From NCBI RefSeq assembly GCF_018122655.1, contig NZ_JAGRQC010000002.1, positions 558,001 to 622,000 of the forward strand: a stretch of DNA of 64,000 nt, given 5' to 3'. Source of the DNA: Stakelama marina. GTDB taxonomy: Bacteria; Pseudomonadota; Alphaproteobacteria; Sphingomonadales; Sphingomonadaceae. The notes under the pieces were generated by a model, which was not told the DNA's origin, ran no database searches, and saw only the letters and a list, made by a program, of their open reading frames with translations. The position numbers and the translations under genes are program-made. Positions within the stretch are counted from its first letter, which is position 1. Every line of letters starts with the position of its first letter. Positions 39,991-49,935 of this stretch are shown here, in pieces.

Positions 39991-41276
39991 TGCTGCTCGC
40001 GATCCTGATCTTCGTCGCCACGATCACCCTGGTGATCTGGCAGCCCAAAGGACTGGGTATCGGCTGGAGCGCGATCGGCGGCGCGACTGTCGCGCTGCTG
40101 ACGGGGGTTATCTCGCTCGGCGACATTCCGGTGGTATGGGACATCATCTGGAACGCCACCGGCGCGTTCGTCGCGGTGATCCTGATCAGCCTGGTCCTCG
40201 ACCGCGCCGGCTTCTTCGAATGGGCGGCGCTGCATGTCGCGCGCTGGGGCGGCGGCGACGGGCGCTGGCTGTTCGCGCTGGTCGTATTACTCGGCGCGGG
40301 CGTCGCGGCGCTGTTCGCCAATGACGGCGCGGCGCTGATCCTCACCCCGATCGTCATCGCGATGCTGCGCGCGCTGGGCTATGACGAGAAGGCGACGCTG
40401 GCTTTCGTGATGGCGGCGGGGTTCATCGCCGATACCTCCAGCCTGCCGCTGGTCGTCTCCAATCTCGTCAATATCGTCTCGGCTGATTTCTTCCATATCG
40501 GCTTCGGCCGCTATGCGCTGGTGATGATCCCGGTCGATCTCGCCGCGATTGCTGCGACGCTGGCGGCGCTGATGATCTTCTTCCGCAAAGATATTCCGGC
40601 CCGCTACGACGTCGCGCAATTGCGCGCGCCCGCCGAGGCGATCCGCGACCACGCCACCTTCCGCGCCGGTTGGGTGGTGCTGGCGTTGCTGCTCGCCGGG
40701 TTCTTCGTGCTCGATCCGCTCGGCGTGCCGGTGAGCGCGGTGGCCGCCGTCGGCGCCGTCGTGCTCATCGCCATTGCCGCGCGCGGCCCCGTCATCCCGA
40801 CGCGCACGGTGATCCGCGAGGCCCCTTGGCAGGTCGTGATCTTCTCGCTCGGCATGTATCTGGTCGTCTACGGTCTCAAGAATGCCGGGCTGACCGACGC
40901 GCTGGCCGGGCTGCTGACCCGCGCGAGCGAGGGCGGGGTGTGGGGCGCGGCATTCGGCACCGGCATCCTGGCGGCATTGCTGTCGTCGATCATGAACAAC
41001 ATGCCGACCGTGCTCGTCGGCGCGCTGTCGATCGACGCGACGCAGGCCACCGGCACAGTGCACCAGGCGATGGTCTACGCCAACGTCATCGGTTGCGACC
41101 TCGGGCCCAAGATCACCCCGATCGGCTCGCTGGCCACGCTCTTGTGGCTGCACGTGCTGGGGCAGAAGGGCGTGAAGATCGCCTGGGGCTATTATTTCCG
41201 CGTCGGCATCACGCTGACGACGCCGATCCTGCTCGTGACGCTGGCGGCGCTGGCGCTGCGCCTGACGCTGGCATGA
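39990..41276 (+). CDS. arsB: Arsenite efflux permease ArsB
   Basis: A 428-aa membrane protein with about 12 helices, of the ArsB/NhaD-like ion transporter superfamily, not ACR3. [20 protein letters not shown] and [12 protein letters not shown] are conserved duplicated hairpin segments. It expels arsenite, either alone with the proton gradient or with an ArsA ATPase; no arsA is present in this operon. Starts and stops overlap both neighbours, showing tight coupling. Confidence 0.94.
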   Translation: MLLAILIFVATITLVIWQPKGLGIGWSAIGGATVALLTGVISLGDIPVVWDIIWNATGAFVAVILISLVLDRAGFFEWAALHVARWGGGDGRWLFALVVLLGAGVAALFANDGAALILTPIVIAMLRALGYDEKATLAFVMAAGFIADTSSLPLVVSNLVNIVSADFFHIGFGRYALVMIPVDLAAIAATLAALMIFFRKDIPARYDVAQLRAPAEAIRDHATFRAGWVVLALLLAGFFVLDPLGVPVSAVAAVGAVVLIAIAARGPVIPTRTVIREAPWQVVIFSLGMYLVVYGLKNAGLTDALAGLLTRASEGGVWGAAFGTGILAALLSSIMNNMPTVLVGALSIDATQATGTVHQAMVYANVIGCDLGPKITPIGSLATLLWLHVLGQKGVKIAWGYYFRVGITLTTPILLVTLAALALRLTLA

Positions 41277-41596
41277 CCGGCTATCTCGCCTATCCGCTGG
41301 CCGCGCTGTGCGAGATCGCGGGCTGCTTCGCGTTCTGGGCGTGGTGGCGGCTCGACCGCACGCCGGCTTGGATCGTCCCGGGGCTCGCCGTGCTCGCGCT
41401 GTTCGCCTGGCTGCTCGCGCAGGTGCCGACCGACGAAGCCGGGCGTGCCTATGCCGCCTATGGCGGCGTCTATGTGGCTGCTTCGCTGCTATGGCTGTGG
41501 GTCGTCGAAGGCACGACGCCCGATCGCTGGGACGTCGCCGGCGGTGCGGTCGTGCTCGCCGGCGCCGCCATCATCCTGTTCGGCCCGCGCGGCTGA
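41273..41596 (+). CDS. UPF0060 (YnfA-like) small membrane protein
   Basis: A 107-aa protein with four membrane helices. [29 protein letters not shown] and [21 protein letters not shown] are family segments related to small multidrug resistance proteins. Its place in an ars operon, overlapping arsB, suggests a role in arsenical or drug export, but the substrate is unproven. Confidence 0.88.
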   Translation: MTGYLAYPLAALCEIAGCFAFWAWWRLDRTPAWIVPGLAVLALFAWLLAQVPTDEAGRAYAAYGGVYVAASLLWLWVVEGTTPDRWDVAGGAVVLAGAAIILFGPRG

Positions 41597-41619
41597 GCTT
41601 TCTGTTTTCGGAGTTTCGC

Positions 41620-42363
41620 TTGTCCCGTCTGCGCCCGCTTCCCGAGCTCGATCACCTTCCCGCGCTCGACCCGGCCTATGTCCATGAACGGCCCGCGCTC
41701 GGACTCGGCGATGACAGCCCGCGCCCGCGCATTCTGCTGCTCTACGGCAGCCTGCGCGAGCGATCCTATTCGCGGCTCGCGGTCGAGGAGGCGGCGCGGC
41801 TGTTGCACTTGTTCGGCGCGGAGACCCGCATCTTCGATCCCGCCGACCTGCCGCTGCCCGATCAGGTCGCCGGCGACAATCACGCTGCGGTCGCCGAGTT
41901 GCGCGAACACGCTTTCTGGTCCGAGGGCATGGTGTGGTGCAGCCCCGAACGCCACGGCCAGGTCAGCGCGATCATGAAAGCGCAGATCGATCACTTGCCG
42001 CTCAACATCGGCGGCATGCGGCCGACGCAGGGGCGCACGCTCGCGGTGATGCAGGTCTCGGGCGGCTCGCAGTCGTTCAACAGCGTCAACACGCTGCGCC
42101 TGCTCGGCCGCTGGATGCGGATGGTGACGATCCCCAACCAGTCAAGCGTGCCCAAGGCCTATGAGGAGTTCGACGAGACCGGGCGGATGAAACCCTCGCC
42201 GCTCTATGACCGCATCGTCGACGTGATGGAGGAGCTGGTGCGCTTCACCGTGCTGCTCCGTCCCCATGCCGAGCAACTGGTCGATCGCTATTCGGAGCGC
42301 AAAGCGGATGACCGCCCCCTCGACCCAAATCAAGACCTGTCAGCAATCGCCATTCGCTCGTGA
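41620..42363 (+). CDS. arsH: Arsenical resistance flavoprotein ArsH
   Basis: About 247 aa; an NADPH-dependent FMN reductase family member that oxidises trivalent organoarsenicals. [21 protein letters not shown] is the flavodoxin-like FMN loop; [21 protein letters not shown] and [17 protein letters not shown] are ArsH-specific. The start is a TTG at 41620 after GGAG, giving the usual N-terminus [10 protein letters not shown]. It ends the operon; an IS630-type element begins 60 bases after the stop codon. Confidence 0.93.
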   Translation: MSRLRPLPELDHLPALDPAYVHERPALGLGDDSPRPRILLLYGSLRERSYSRLAVEEAARLLHLFGAETRIFDPADLPLPDQVAGDNHAAVAELREHAFWSEGMVWCSPERHGQVSAIMKAQIDHLPLNIGGMRPTQGRTLAVMQVSGGSQSFNSVNTLRLLGRWMRMVTIPNQSSVPKAYEEFDETGRMKPSPLYDRIVDVMEELVRFTVLLRPHAEQLVDRYSERKADDRPLDPNQDLSAIAIRS

Positions 42364-42423
42364 TTGGATGATCGCTTCCAGCGTTGGCATTGCAGCGAGC
42401 AGATGACCGAGATTGGGCGCCTA

Positions 42424-43470
42424 GAGTGTGATCATCTTAGATTGAAGCATATCCGCTGTTTTTGAGATAGTTTGCACACTCGCTTGGAGAGAAGGCGTCG
42501 AGCAGTGAGCCGATGCGTTTCCAGGTGGCCTCGACGGATCGTTCGTTTGCCTTTCGCAGGAGCGTCTTGAGCTTGGCGAAGACCTGCTCGATCGGGTTGA
42601 GGTCCGGGCTGTATGGCGGGAGGAACAGGAGCCTTGCGCCGCAACTGCGGATGGCCTGACGCGCCGCCTGTCCCTTGTGGCTGCCGAGGTTGTCCATGAT
42701 GACGATATCGCCGGGCGCGAGGGTCGGGACGAGGAACTGTTCGACATAGGCGAGGAAGAGCTGCCCGTTGATCGGTCCGTCGAGCACGCAGGGCGCATCG
42801 ATCCGATCGTGGCGCAGCGCGGCGAGGAAGGTCAGCGTGCGCCAGTGGCCGAACGGCACTTTCGCATGCAGGCGCTCGCCACGCGGGGCGCGGCCATGGG
42901 TGCGGGTCATATTGGTCTTGGCCCAGGTCTCGTCGATGAAGACGAGGCGTGTTGGATCAAGCCGGTTCTGGTATTTGCGCCACTGCATCCGTCGGCGGGC
43001 GACGGCCGGACGATCCTGCTCGCTGGCGAACAGGCTTTTTTTTGAACGACAGCCTCTCGCGATCGAGGAACAGCCACAATGCGCCATAGCTCGCCTTTAC
43101 GCCGCGGTCCCTCAGCTCGCCCAACAGCGCGCGCAAAGTCAGGTCGGGCTCGGCCGCAATGCGCGCCAGCAGCCACTCCCGCTCCGGCAGCAGCACCGGC
43201 TTGCGGTGTCCGCCCAGTCTTCCCGGTGCGACCCCGCCAGTCCGGCGCTGGCGCTGCGACCAGCGCACCGCGCTTGCAACGCTCACACCGAACTGCGCCG
43301 CAGCCGCTCGGGCAGAAGCCCCCGAGGCCATCGCCGCAACAACACGCTCACGAAGATCAATCGAATAGGCTCGGCTCATCCCTGCTGGCCTCCTGCCCAG
43401 CCAACAGGTTGAATCAGAAAAATCGTCCCGCGTGAATCCCCAATCGATTCAATCAAACAAGATCATGCTC
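42424..43470. mobile_element. IS630-family insertion sequence, about 1.05 kb
   Basis: Flanked by TA dinucleotides (42422-42423 and 43471-43472), the target duplication of this family. The ends are imperfect inverted repeats: the left begins GAGTGTGATCATCTTAGATT and the right, read inward, GAGCATGATCTTGTTTGATT. One transposase gene in two frames fills the interior on the minus strand. It sits between arsH and a flippase gene and looks intact. Confidence 0.88.
42437..43379 (-). CDS. IS630-family transposase, made by programmed frameshift
   Basis: The first frame (43379 to 42957, 140 codons) encodes the helix-turn-helix part ([17 protein letters not shown]). The second (entering near 43040 and ending at 42437) carries the DDE domain: [21 protein letters not shown] and [13 protein letters not shown] run of nine A on the minus strand near 43035-43043, in the codons for SFKK, is the slip site. 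Joining there gives a normal fused sequence ([18 protein letters not shown]), so the two-frame layout is native, not decay. Confidence 0.88.
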
Positions 43471-43472
43471 TA

Positions 43473-43800
43473 GTGGCCGACCCTCGCACTCCAGCGTGCT
43501 GACGGTTCTCGCCAACAAAGCGGTCCTTCATTGGATCGCAACGGCCTGCCGATACCTGCCGGTCGTTCATCAGGCCAAACCGGCTTCCAGGTGACCTCGG
43601 GAAGCCGGAGCTAGTGTCAAATTTCCGTCCGTTCAGAGAGTGTCAGGGCATCATCCACGTTCACGCCTAGCCTAGGATACTAAAGCTTCTGATTTGGTAA
43701 CGCGACCTAACAAAACGGATTGCAAGGCGTAGAGCCAAATCAGTTTTGCCTGACGGGATGCGGCCACCGAATCTTTACGGCTCGGCGGTATTGCTGACGC
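43473..43800. other. Intergenic region between the IS and the flippase gene
   Basis: About 330 bases. No convincing open frame on either strand. The left half resembles degraded sequence, and the right part is somewhat AT-richer and may contain the flippase promoter. No RNA gene is recognised. Confidence 0.4.
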
Positions 43801-45315
43801 ATGTTGAATCGTCGCTTGAAGAGCGAGGTCATAGCTCCCAAAACGACGCTTGGACGCGCGCGTGAGGCAGTTATCTGGCGTGCCGGCTCACAGATTGCGG
43901 GGCAACTCGTCACATGGGGTGCCACGTTCCTCGTGATCCGCATCCTCGATCCGCATGATTACGGCCTGTTCGCGATGACTCAGGTGGTGCTGAGCGTGCT
44001 CAACATGCTCAACGGCGCCGGGCTAGCAAGTGGACTGATCCAGAAGCCGGAGGCGGACGAGCGTTCGATCCGCCAGCTTTACGGGATGCTTATCGTGCTC
44101 AATTTCGGGCTGGGTATCGTCCAGTTCGCGATCGCGCCGCTGGTCGCCGCCTATTTCCGCCAGCCGATCGTCGCAGACCTGCTGCGTGTCCAGTCCTTCC
44201 TCTATTTCACGACGCCGTTCGTCGCCTTTCCCTATGCGCTGCTCGCCCGCGCGATCGACTTCAAGCCGCAGGCGAAGGTGTATTTCCTGTCCTCGATCAC
44301 CGGCGCGGTCGCCGCCTTGTGCGGGGCGCTGGCGGGACTAGGCGTATGGACGCTGATCCTTGCGCCAGCCGTGCTGTTCACCACCCGCGCGATCGGCATG
44401 ACGCTCGCTTCCGGCCACCGCTACCGCCCGCTGTTCAACTTTCGCGGCGCCGGCGCGCTGGCGAAGTTCGGCGGACTGATGGCGGCGGGACAATTCTTCT
44501 GGGTGTTGCAGAGCCAGTCCGATGTGTTCATTGCCGGCCGGGTACTGACGCCGACGACGCTCGGCCTCTACACCACCGGCCTGTTCCTGACACAGATCCT
44601 GGTGTCCAAATTCGTGCCCGCGATTAACGATGTCGCCTTCTCGGTCTATGCGCGGATGCAGGACGATCTCGACGCGGTCGCGGTCGGCTTCGCGCGATCG
44701 TCGCGCATGGTGATGCTGGTGGCGATGCCGTTTTATATCGGCCTTGCCGTCACCGCCCATCCGCTCGTCGAGACGGTCCTCGGCCCCAAATGGATCGAGG
44801 CGGCGCCGATCGTACGGCTGCTCGCGCTGGCGATGCCGATGATGACGCTGCAGGTGCTGACGGGCCCGGCGTGCAGCGCGATGGGTCGCCCGGGCCTGAC
44901 CGCGCAGATCGGCGCGGTCGGCGCGGTGATGATGACGATTTGCTTCGCCATCGGCCTGTTCGGGGGCGTTCAGGGCCTCGCCGCTTCCTGGTTTGTCGGT
45001 TATGCGATCTACCTTGCCTATACGGGCGTCCGCACGCTGCCGGTGATCGGGCTTTCTGCTGGGACGCTGGCGCGTGCGATTCTGCCGACGATCACCGCTG
45101 CGGCATCGATGGGGGCGCTGGTGGTGTTAGTCGATGCGGCGCTCCCGCCGATGATCGCACCGGCCCGGCTGGCGATCCTGGTGACGAGCGGCGCGGCGAC
45201 CTATTTTGGCTGGCTTGCGCTGTTCTCGCGCGACCTCTTGTTCGAGGCGGTGGCGATGGCGCGCGGGCGTCCCTATGGCGGCGAAGCGCCGATCCCGGCG
45301 ACCACCGCCGCCTGA
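43801..45315 (+). CDS. Polysaccharide/oligosaccharide flippase (MOP superfamily)
   Basis: A 504-aa protein with about 14 hydrophobic segments, related to Wzx/WzxC lipopolysaccharide exporters. GSQIAGQLVTWGATFLVIRIL at the N-terminus and DPHDYGLFAMTQVVLSVLNM are typical of the O-antigen flippase branch. No glycosyltransferases are nearby. Its 3' end overlaps the convergent phosphopantetheinyl transferase gene by 43 bases, so a role in exporting the peptide product is possible but only inferred from position. Confidence 0.82.
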   Translation: MLNRRLKSEVIAPKTTLGRAREAVIWRAGSQIAGQLVTWGATFLVIRILDPHDYGLFAMTQVVLSVLNMLNGAGLASGLIQKPEADERSIRQLYGMLIVLNFGLGIVQFAIAPLVAAYFRQPIVADLLRVQSFLYFTTPFVAFPYALLARAIDFKPQAKVYFLSSITGAVAALCGALAGLGVWTLILAPAVLFTTRAIGMTLASGHRYRPLFNFRGAGALAKFGGLMAAGQFFWVLQSQSDVFIAGRVLTPTTLGLYTTGLFLTQILVSKFVPAINDVAFSVYARMQDDLDAVAVGFARSSRMVMLVAMPFYIGLAVTAHPLVETVLGPKWIEAAPIVRLLALAMPMMTLQVLTGPACSAMGRPGLTAQIGAVGAVMMTICFAIGLFGGVQGLAASWFVGYAIYLAYTGVRTLPVIGLSAGTLARAILPTITAAASMGALVVLVDAALPPMIAPARLAILVTSGAATYFGWLALFSRDLLFEAVAMARGRPYGGEAPIPATTAA

Positions 45316-45941
45316 TAGCCCGGAACTGGTTCGAACGAGTAAAGCGCCCATCCCGGCGCGGCGCTGGTGAAATAGGCTGGCGCGCGAGGGTCGAGCGAGA
45401 CGCCAAACGAGTCGAGCGGCAGCGACAGCCCCTGGCCTAGCGCCTTCACATAGGCTTCTTTGCGCGTCCAGCAGTTGAAGAAACCGGAGACCCACAGATC
45501 GGCGGGCAGCGCGTGGAGCTCGGCATTCTCGGCATCGGTGAACAGGCGTTCGGCGACCTTCGGGCAGGCAAACGCAGGATCGCGGCGTTCGATGTCGCAC
45601 CCGACCGGGGTGTCCGCGGTAACGACGAGTGCGAAGCCACCCGAACTCGACAGGTTGAAATGCAGGTCCGGCGCGTCGGATAGATAGAGCTTACCCATGG
45701 CATCGGCTTGGATATCGAGCGCCGCCGGGTCGCCGCCGATATGCTTCGCCAGCACCGCGCGGAGTCCGGCGCGCCGGGCGACGAAGCGGTCGCGGTCGTT
45801 GGGACGCTGGAATCGCGCTGCACGCGCGCGTTCCTCGTCGCTCAGCGTCGCTGCCCATGCGTCGAGCGTGGCACGCGACGCGCGCAGGTCGAGCAGCCTT
45901 GTTTGGAAGCTGCCGATATCGCTGGCGGCGAGCGCGCCCAT
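45273..45941 (-). CDS. 4'-phosphopantetheinyl transferase, Sfp type
   Basis: A 222-aa enzyme that converts apo carrier domains to holo form using CoA. HFNLSSSGGFALVV, PVGCDIERRD (Mg-binding Asp/Glu) and FNCWTRKEAYVKALGQGL are the three Sfp motifs. It starts one base after the stop of the C-A-T-TE synthetase gene and is the last gene of the operon, so it is dedicated to the two carrier domains encoded upstream. Confidence 0.93.
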   Translation of the reverse strand: MGALAASDIGSFQTRLLDLRASRATLDAWAATLSDEERARAARFQRPNDRDRFVARRAGLRAVLAKHIGGDPAALDIQADAMGKLYLSDAPDLHFNLSSSGGFALVVTADTPVGCDIERRDPAFACPKVAERLFTDAENAELHALPADLWVSGFFNCWTRKEAYVKALGQGLSLPLDSFGVSLDPRAPAYFTSAAPGWALYSFEPVPGYQAAVVAGIGASPP

Positions 45942-45942
45942 G

Positions 45943-48900
45943 TCAGGCCGCCCGGGCGCGTTCCGCCCCGAGTGCGCGCTGAATCACCTCGCGCAGCCGC
46001 GCCGCCCAGATCTCGACATTAGGGGCGTCGGCCATGTCGTCATGGCTGCCGGGAATGTCGTGGGATTCGAACGGCCCGTGCGCGACCTCGCGCCAGCCCG
46101 GCTCGGTGTCGAGCACGCTCAGCCGGTCCGCGGGCTGGAACAGCGCGAGCGCACCTTCGTAGCGCGGCGGGGCATAGCCATAAGCGGCGCTTTCTAGCGC
46201 CAGCGTGAAACGACGGAACTCGGCATTTTCATGCTCGGCTTCGGCAACGCCGACATCCTCGAGGACGCCCTTTGCGCGGTCGAGTGCGTAGGACAGTCGT
46301 TCTGACACGGGCAACCGGTTCCACATGCCGAGATGGTAGCGCGCCTTGGCCATCCGCATCCTGGTGCGGGTGATGCGCAGGAACGAGACCGGGTTGATCG
46401 CATGGCCGAGCGTGAGCAGCGGCACGTCCTCGCCCACCGCGCGAAGCTGGCGCGCGACTTCGTAAGCGAGGATGCCGTTGGTGCACCAGCCGCCGATCAG
46501 ATATGGCCCGTGCGGACGGTGGCGGCGGATGACGGCGACGACCGCCGCGGCGATCTCCTCGAACCGGATTTCGTCATGGACGATTTGGTCGAGGATCGGG
46601 CCGAGGGGCAGGCCGAAAAAGGGCCGCTCGGTGCCGAGCGCCTGCGCCAGTTCCTGAAAGCGCAGACCGCCGTCGAGCCAGATCATCGGGATGCCGTCGC
46701 CCTCGGGCTGAAGCGGGACGAAGGCGTGGAGATCGCTTCGCTCGTCGCGCGCGGCGCGTTCGGCGAGCGCGCTGAGCGTCGGCGCGCGGAAGATTTCCGC
46801 CATGCCGATGCGGTGGCCCCATTCGTGCTCGATGGCGACGAGCAGCTTGGCGACAAGCAGCGAATGGCCGCCCAGTTCGAAGAAATTGTCGTCGCGACCC
46901 ACCCGCTCGATGCCGAGCAGATCGCACCAGATCGCGGCGAGCCGTTCCTCATCCTCACCCTGCGGCGGGATCAGGTCGGCTGCTGCGGTGCCGCCGGGTT
47001 TAGGCAGCGCCTTGCGGTCGATCTTGCGGTTGGGCGTCATCGGCAATTCGGCCAGCGGCTCGAAATGCGACGGGATCATATATTCTGGAAGGGTTTTGGC
47101 GAGATGCCCACGCAATTCGGCCCGGCCGGGCGTATCGCCATGCGGCACGAAATAGGCGGCAAGCGCGCGTTCACCCGACGCGTCTGGCCAGCTTCGCACG
47201 GCGGCTGCGGCAATGGCTGGGTGTTTGGCGAGCGCGCCCTCGATCTCCTCGACCGCGACGCGATAGCCGCGAATCTTCTCGTCATTGTCGACCCGGCCGA
47301 GGCAGAGCAGCGTGCCGTCGGGTCGCCATTTGGCGAGGTCGCCGGTGCGATAGAGGCGCTCGCCACGGATGGTGACGAACCGCTCGTCGGTCAGGTCCGG
47401 GCGGCCGTGATAGCCCTCAGCCAACCCGGCACCACCGATCCACAATTCGCCGATCTGGCCGATGGGCATGCGGTTGTGGTCGGGATCGAGGATGTGGATT
47501 GCCGTGTTTGCGATAGGACGGCCGATCGGGACCGGGCCATCGCCGCACTGGATACGCGCGATGGTCGACCAGATCGTGGTTTCGGTGGGGCCGTAGACGT
47601 TCCAGACTTCGCCCGAGCGTGCCAGCAGCCGCTCGGCGAGGTCGCGCGGAAAGGCTTCGCCGCCGCACAAGATGCGCAGCGCTGGATGGCCCTGCCATCC
47701 CGCTTCGACCAGCGCGCGCCAGGTTGCGGGGGTAGCCTGCATGACGCTGGGCGATGCTTCGGCCATCAGCGCGATTAGCTCGCGTGGGTCCTTGGTGGTT
47801 TCGCGCGAGGCGAGGATCAGTTCGCCGCCGGATATGAGCGGCAGGAAGAGTTCGAGCCCGGCAATGTCGAACGATAGCGTCGTCACCGCGAGCATCGAGT
47901 CCGCTGCCGTGAAACCGGGTTCGCGGCGGAAGCTGTCGAGCAGGTTGATGAGCGCGCCGTGGCTGATCTCGACGCCCTTTGGGTTGCCGGTCGAACCCGA
48001 GGTGTAGAGGACATAGGCGAGGTCGGTCGGCGCGGTTTCGATGGTCGGAACCGGTCCTTGAACTTCTCCGATATCATCGACGAGCAGGCGCCGGGGCGTG
48101 CAACCTGGAAACACGATATCAAGCGCGCGTTCAGTCAGCAGCGCGGCGACACCGGCGTCGCCGACGATGTAATCGAGCCGCGCTGCGGGAAAATCGGGAT
48201 CGAGCGGCAGATAGGCGGCGCCGATGCGGTGGACGCCGAGCAGTGCCGCGACCATGTCGGGCGAGCGGTCAAGGCAGATGCCGATGAGGTCGCCCGTGCC
48301 GAGGCCCGCACCGCGCAGCGCGGCGGCGATGGCGTCGGCGCGCGCGTCGAGCGCGGCATAGCTGACACTTTCGCCGGCGAAGCGGATCGCGGGGCTGTCG
48401 GGGCGCGCCTTCGCCTGTTCGCGTATCGCCTGTGGCAGCAGATAATCAGGGGCGGGAACGGTGGTGTCGTGCCACTCGCTCGCCAGCCGCTGTTCCTCAT
48501 GCGCGTCGAGGAGCGGCATATCGCGGATCAGGCAGTCGGGATCTTCGGCGGCACGCGCGACGATGTTCAGCCAGTGGCCGATCATCCGGCGGATGGTCGC
48601 AGCGTCGAACAATTCGGTCGAATAGAGGAAACGGCCGAGCATACCGTCGGGCCGCTCGTCGAGTTCGAGATAGAGGTCGAATTTCGCGCCGCCGACGACC
48701 ACGTCCATCTGGGTCAGGTCCCAGCCATCGGGGAAGGGGTCGACGGGCGGTTCGATGGAAAACAGGCAGTTGAACAGCGGGTGCGTGCCCGGCTCACGCC
48801 TGAGGTCGAGCGCGCGGACGACCTCGTCGAACGGCGCCTCGCTCGCGCCCAGCGCGCCGAGCACGCTGTCGCGCACCGCGTTCAGGAAGTCGCGGAATTT

Positions 48901-49935
48901 CATGTCGCCGCGCGGGCGTGCGCGCAGGGCGATGGTGTTGAGGAAATAGCCGACGACGCGCTCCAGCTCGGGGCGTCGTCGCAGGTCGGTGACGCCGCCG
49001 ACGATGATGTCCTCCTCGCCCGAATAGCGGTGCAGCAGCACATGATAGGCGGCGAGCAGCAGCATATAGGGGGTCATCCCGGCGCGGCGGCTGGTCGCGT
49101 CGACCTTTTCGATCAGGTCGAGCGGGATGAAGAAGGTTTCCATCGAACCGGCATGGGTCGGACGCGCGGGTTTCACCCGGTCGCCGGTCAGTTCCAGCTT
49201 CGGCGGCGCATCGGCCAGCGTCTTGCGCCAATAGTCGATCTGACGCTGGACCGGTGGCGACTGGAGATGCGTCTGCTGCCAGAGCGCATAATCGCCATAT
49301 TGCAGCGTCGGTTCTGGCAGTGGCGACGGCTTGCCCGCGGCGAACGCTTCGTAGAGCGCGGCGAGTTCGGGCACGATCACGCGGTAGATCGAGACGCCGT
49401 CGAAGATGATGTGGTGGAGGGTGAAATAGAGCCGGTGATTGTCATCGGCCAGCTTGACGATGCGCGCGCGGAACAGCGGCGCTTCGGAAAGGTCGATCGC
49501 ACGCTTGGCATCGTCGCTGCCGATCTTCAGCGCAGCGGCGTCACGTTCGGCTTCGGGCAGATCGCTGACATCGTCGAATGGCAGGTCGACGTCGCGATGC
49601 TCGCGCACGCGCTGTACCAGAACGCCGTCTTCTTCGAAGAAACCGGTCCGCCATGCCTCGTGCCGGCGAAGGATTTCGTTGACCGCGCGTTCCATCGCCG
49701 CGCGGTCGAAGCTGCCGAAGCGGTGGATGGTGATCGATTCATTATAGAGCGGCATGTCCGGCGCCATGATGGCGTGGAGCCACACCTGGCGCTGGTCGGC
49801 GGATAGCGGGATGACCGCTTGGCTGTCGCGCGGTTCGATCTGCTGTGGCTTGGCGGCGTTCGCCCCGCCGCCGCCACGCATCATCTTTTCGAGCAGCGCA
49901 CGCTTGGATTCGCTCAGATTGGTGTGGGCATTCAC
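45943..49935 (-). CDS. Nonribosomal peptide synthetase, C-A-T-TE (glycine-type A domain)
   Basis: About 1330 aa. The condensation domain (about 40-470) has HHIIFDG near 173. The adenylation domain (about 490-960) has YTSGSTGNPKGV, VYGPTETT, YRTGDL and NRKIDRKAL. Reading the ten selectivity positions against GrsA gives D-I-L-Q-L-G-V-I-W-K, one change from the published glycine code. The carrier domain has DNFFELGGHSLL, Ser near 1022. The thioesterase (about 1075-1320) has GGWCTNG near 1149, Cys where Ser is usual, and retains the late His in IPGSHDDM. The GTG start at 49935 overlaps the P450 stop (GTGA). It should add Gly to the upstream aminoacyl carrier and release the product. Confidence 0.93.
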   Translation of the reverse strand: MNAHTNLSESKRALLEKMMRGGGGANAAKPQQIEPRDSQAVIPLSADQRQVWLHAIMAPDMPLYNESITIHRFGSFDRAAMERAVNEILRRHEAWRTGFFEEDGVLVQRVREHRDVDLPFDDVSDLPEAERDAAALKIGSDDAKRAIDLSEAPLFRARIVKLADDNHRLYFTLHHIIFDGVSIYRVIVPELAALYEAFAAGKPSPLPEPTLQYGDYALWQQTHLQSPPVQRQIDYWRKTLADAPPKLELTGDRVKPARPTHAGSMETFFIPLDLIEKVDATSRRAGMTPYMLLLAAYHVLLHRYSGEEDIIVGGVTDLRRRPELERVVGYFLNTIALRARPRGDMKFRDFLNAVRDSVLGALGASEAPFDEVVRALDLRREPGTHPLFNCLFSIEPPVDPFPDGWDLTQMDVVVGGAKFDLYLELDERPDGMLGRFLYSTELFDAATIRRMIGHWLNIVARAAEDPDCLIRDMPLLDAHEEQRLASEWHDTTVPAPDYLLPQAIREQAKARPDSPAIRFAGESVSYAALDARADAIAAALRGAGLGTGDLIGICLDRSPDMVAALLGVHRIGAAYLPLDPDFPAARLDYIVGDAGVAALLTERALDIVFPGCTPRRLLVDDIGEVQGPVPTIETAPTDLAYVLYTSGSTGNPKGVEISHGALINLLDSFRREPGFTAADSMLAVTTLSFDIAGLELFLPLISGGELILASRETTKDPRELIALMAEASPSVMQATPATWRALVEAGWQGHPALRILCGGEAFPRDLAERLLARSGEVWNVYGPTETTIWSTIARIQCGDGPVPIGRPIANTAIHILDPDHNRMPIGQIGELWIGGAGLAEGYHGRPDLTDERFVTIRGERLYRTGDLAKWRPDGTLLCLGRVDNDEKIRGYRVAVEEIEGALAKHPAIAAAAVRSWPDASGERALAAYFVPHGDTPGRAELRGHLAKTLPEYMIPSHFEPLAELPMTPNRKIDRKALPKPGGTAAADLIPPQGEDEERLAAIWCDLLGIERVGRDDNFFELGGHSLLVAKLLVAIEHEWGHRIGMAEIFRAPTLSALAERAARDERSDLHAFVPLQPEGDGIPMIWLDGGLRFQELAQALGTERPFFGLPLGPILDQIVHDEIRFEEIAAAVVAVIRRHRPHGPYLIGGWCTNGILAYEVARQLRAVGEDVPLLTLGHAINPVSFLRITRTRMRMAKARYHLGMWNRLPVSERLSYALDRAKGVLEDVGVAEAEHENAEFRRFTLALESAAYGYAPPRYEGALALFQPADRLSVLDTEPGWREVAHGPFESHDIPGSHDDMADAPNVEIWAARLREVIQRALGAERARAA

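Noticed and set aside
42957-43087. IS630 transposase called as a frameshifted pseudogene
   Set aside because: The two frames overlap at a run of nine A, the native programmed-frameshift layout of this family; all catalytic motifs are intact.
45943-46730. Beta-lactone product suggested by the Cys thioesterase
   Set aside because: The last module is predicted to add Gly, which has no beta-hydroxyl, so the known beta-lactone route does not apply; only the Cys substitution is reported.
47959-49806. 615-codon plus-strand frame opposite the C-A-T-TE synthetase
   Set aside because: Shadow frame; the minus-strand synthetase explains the region fully.
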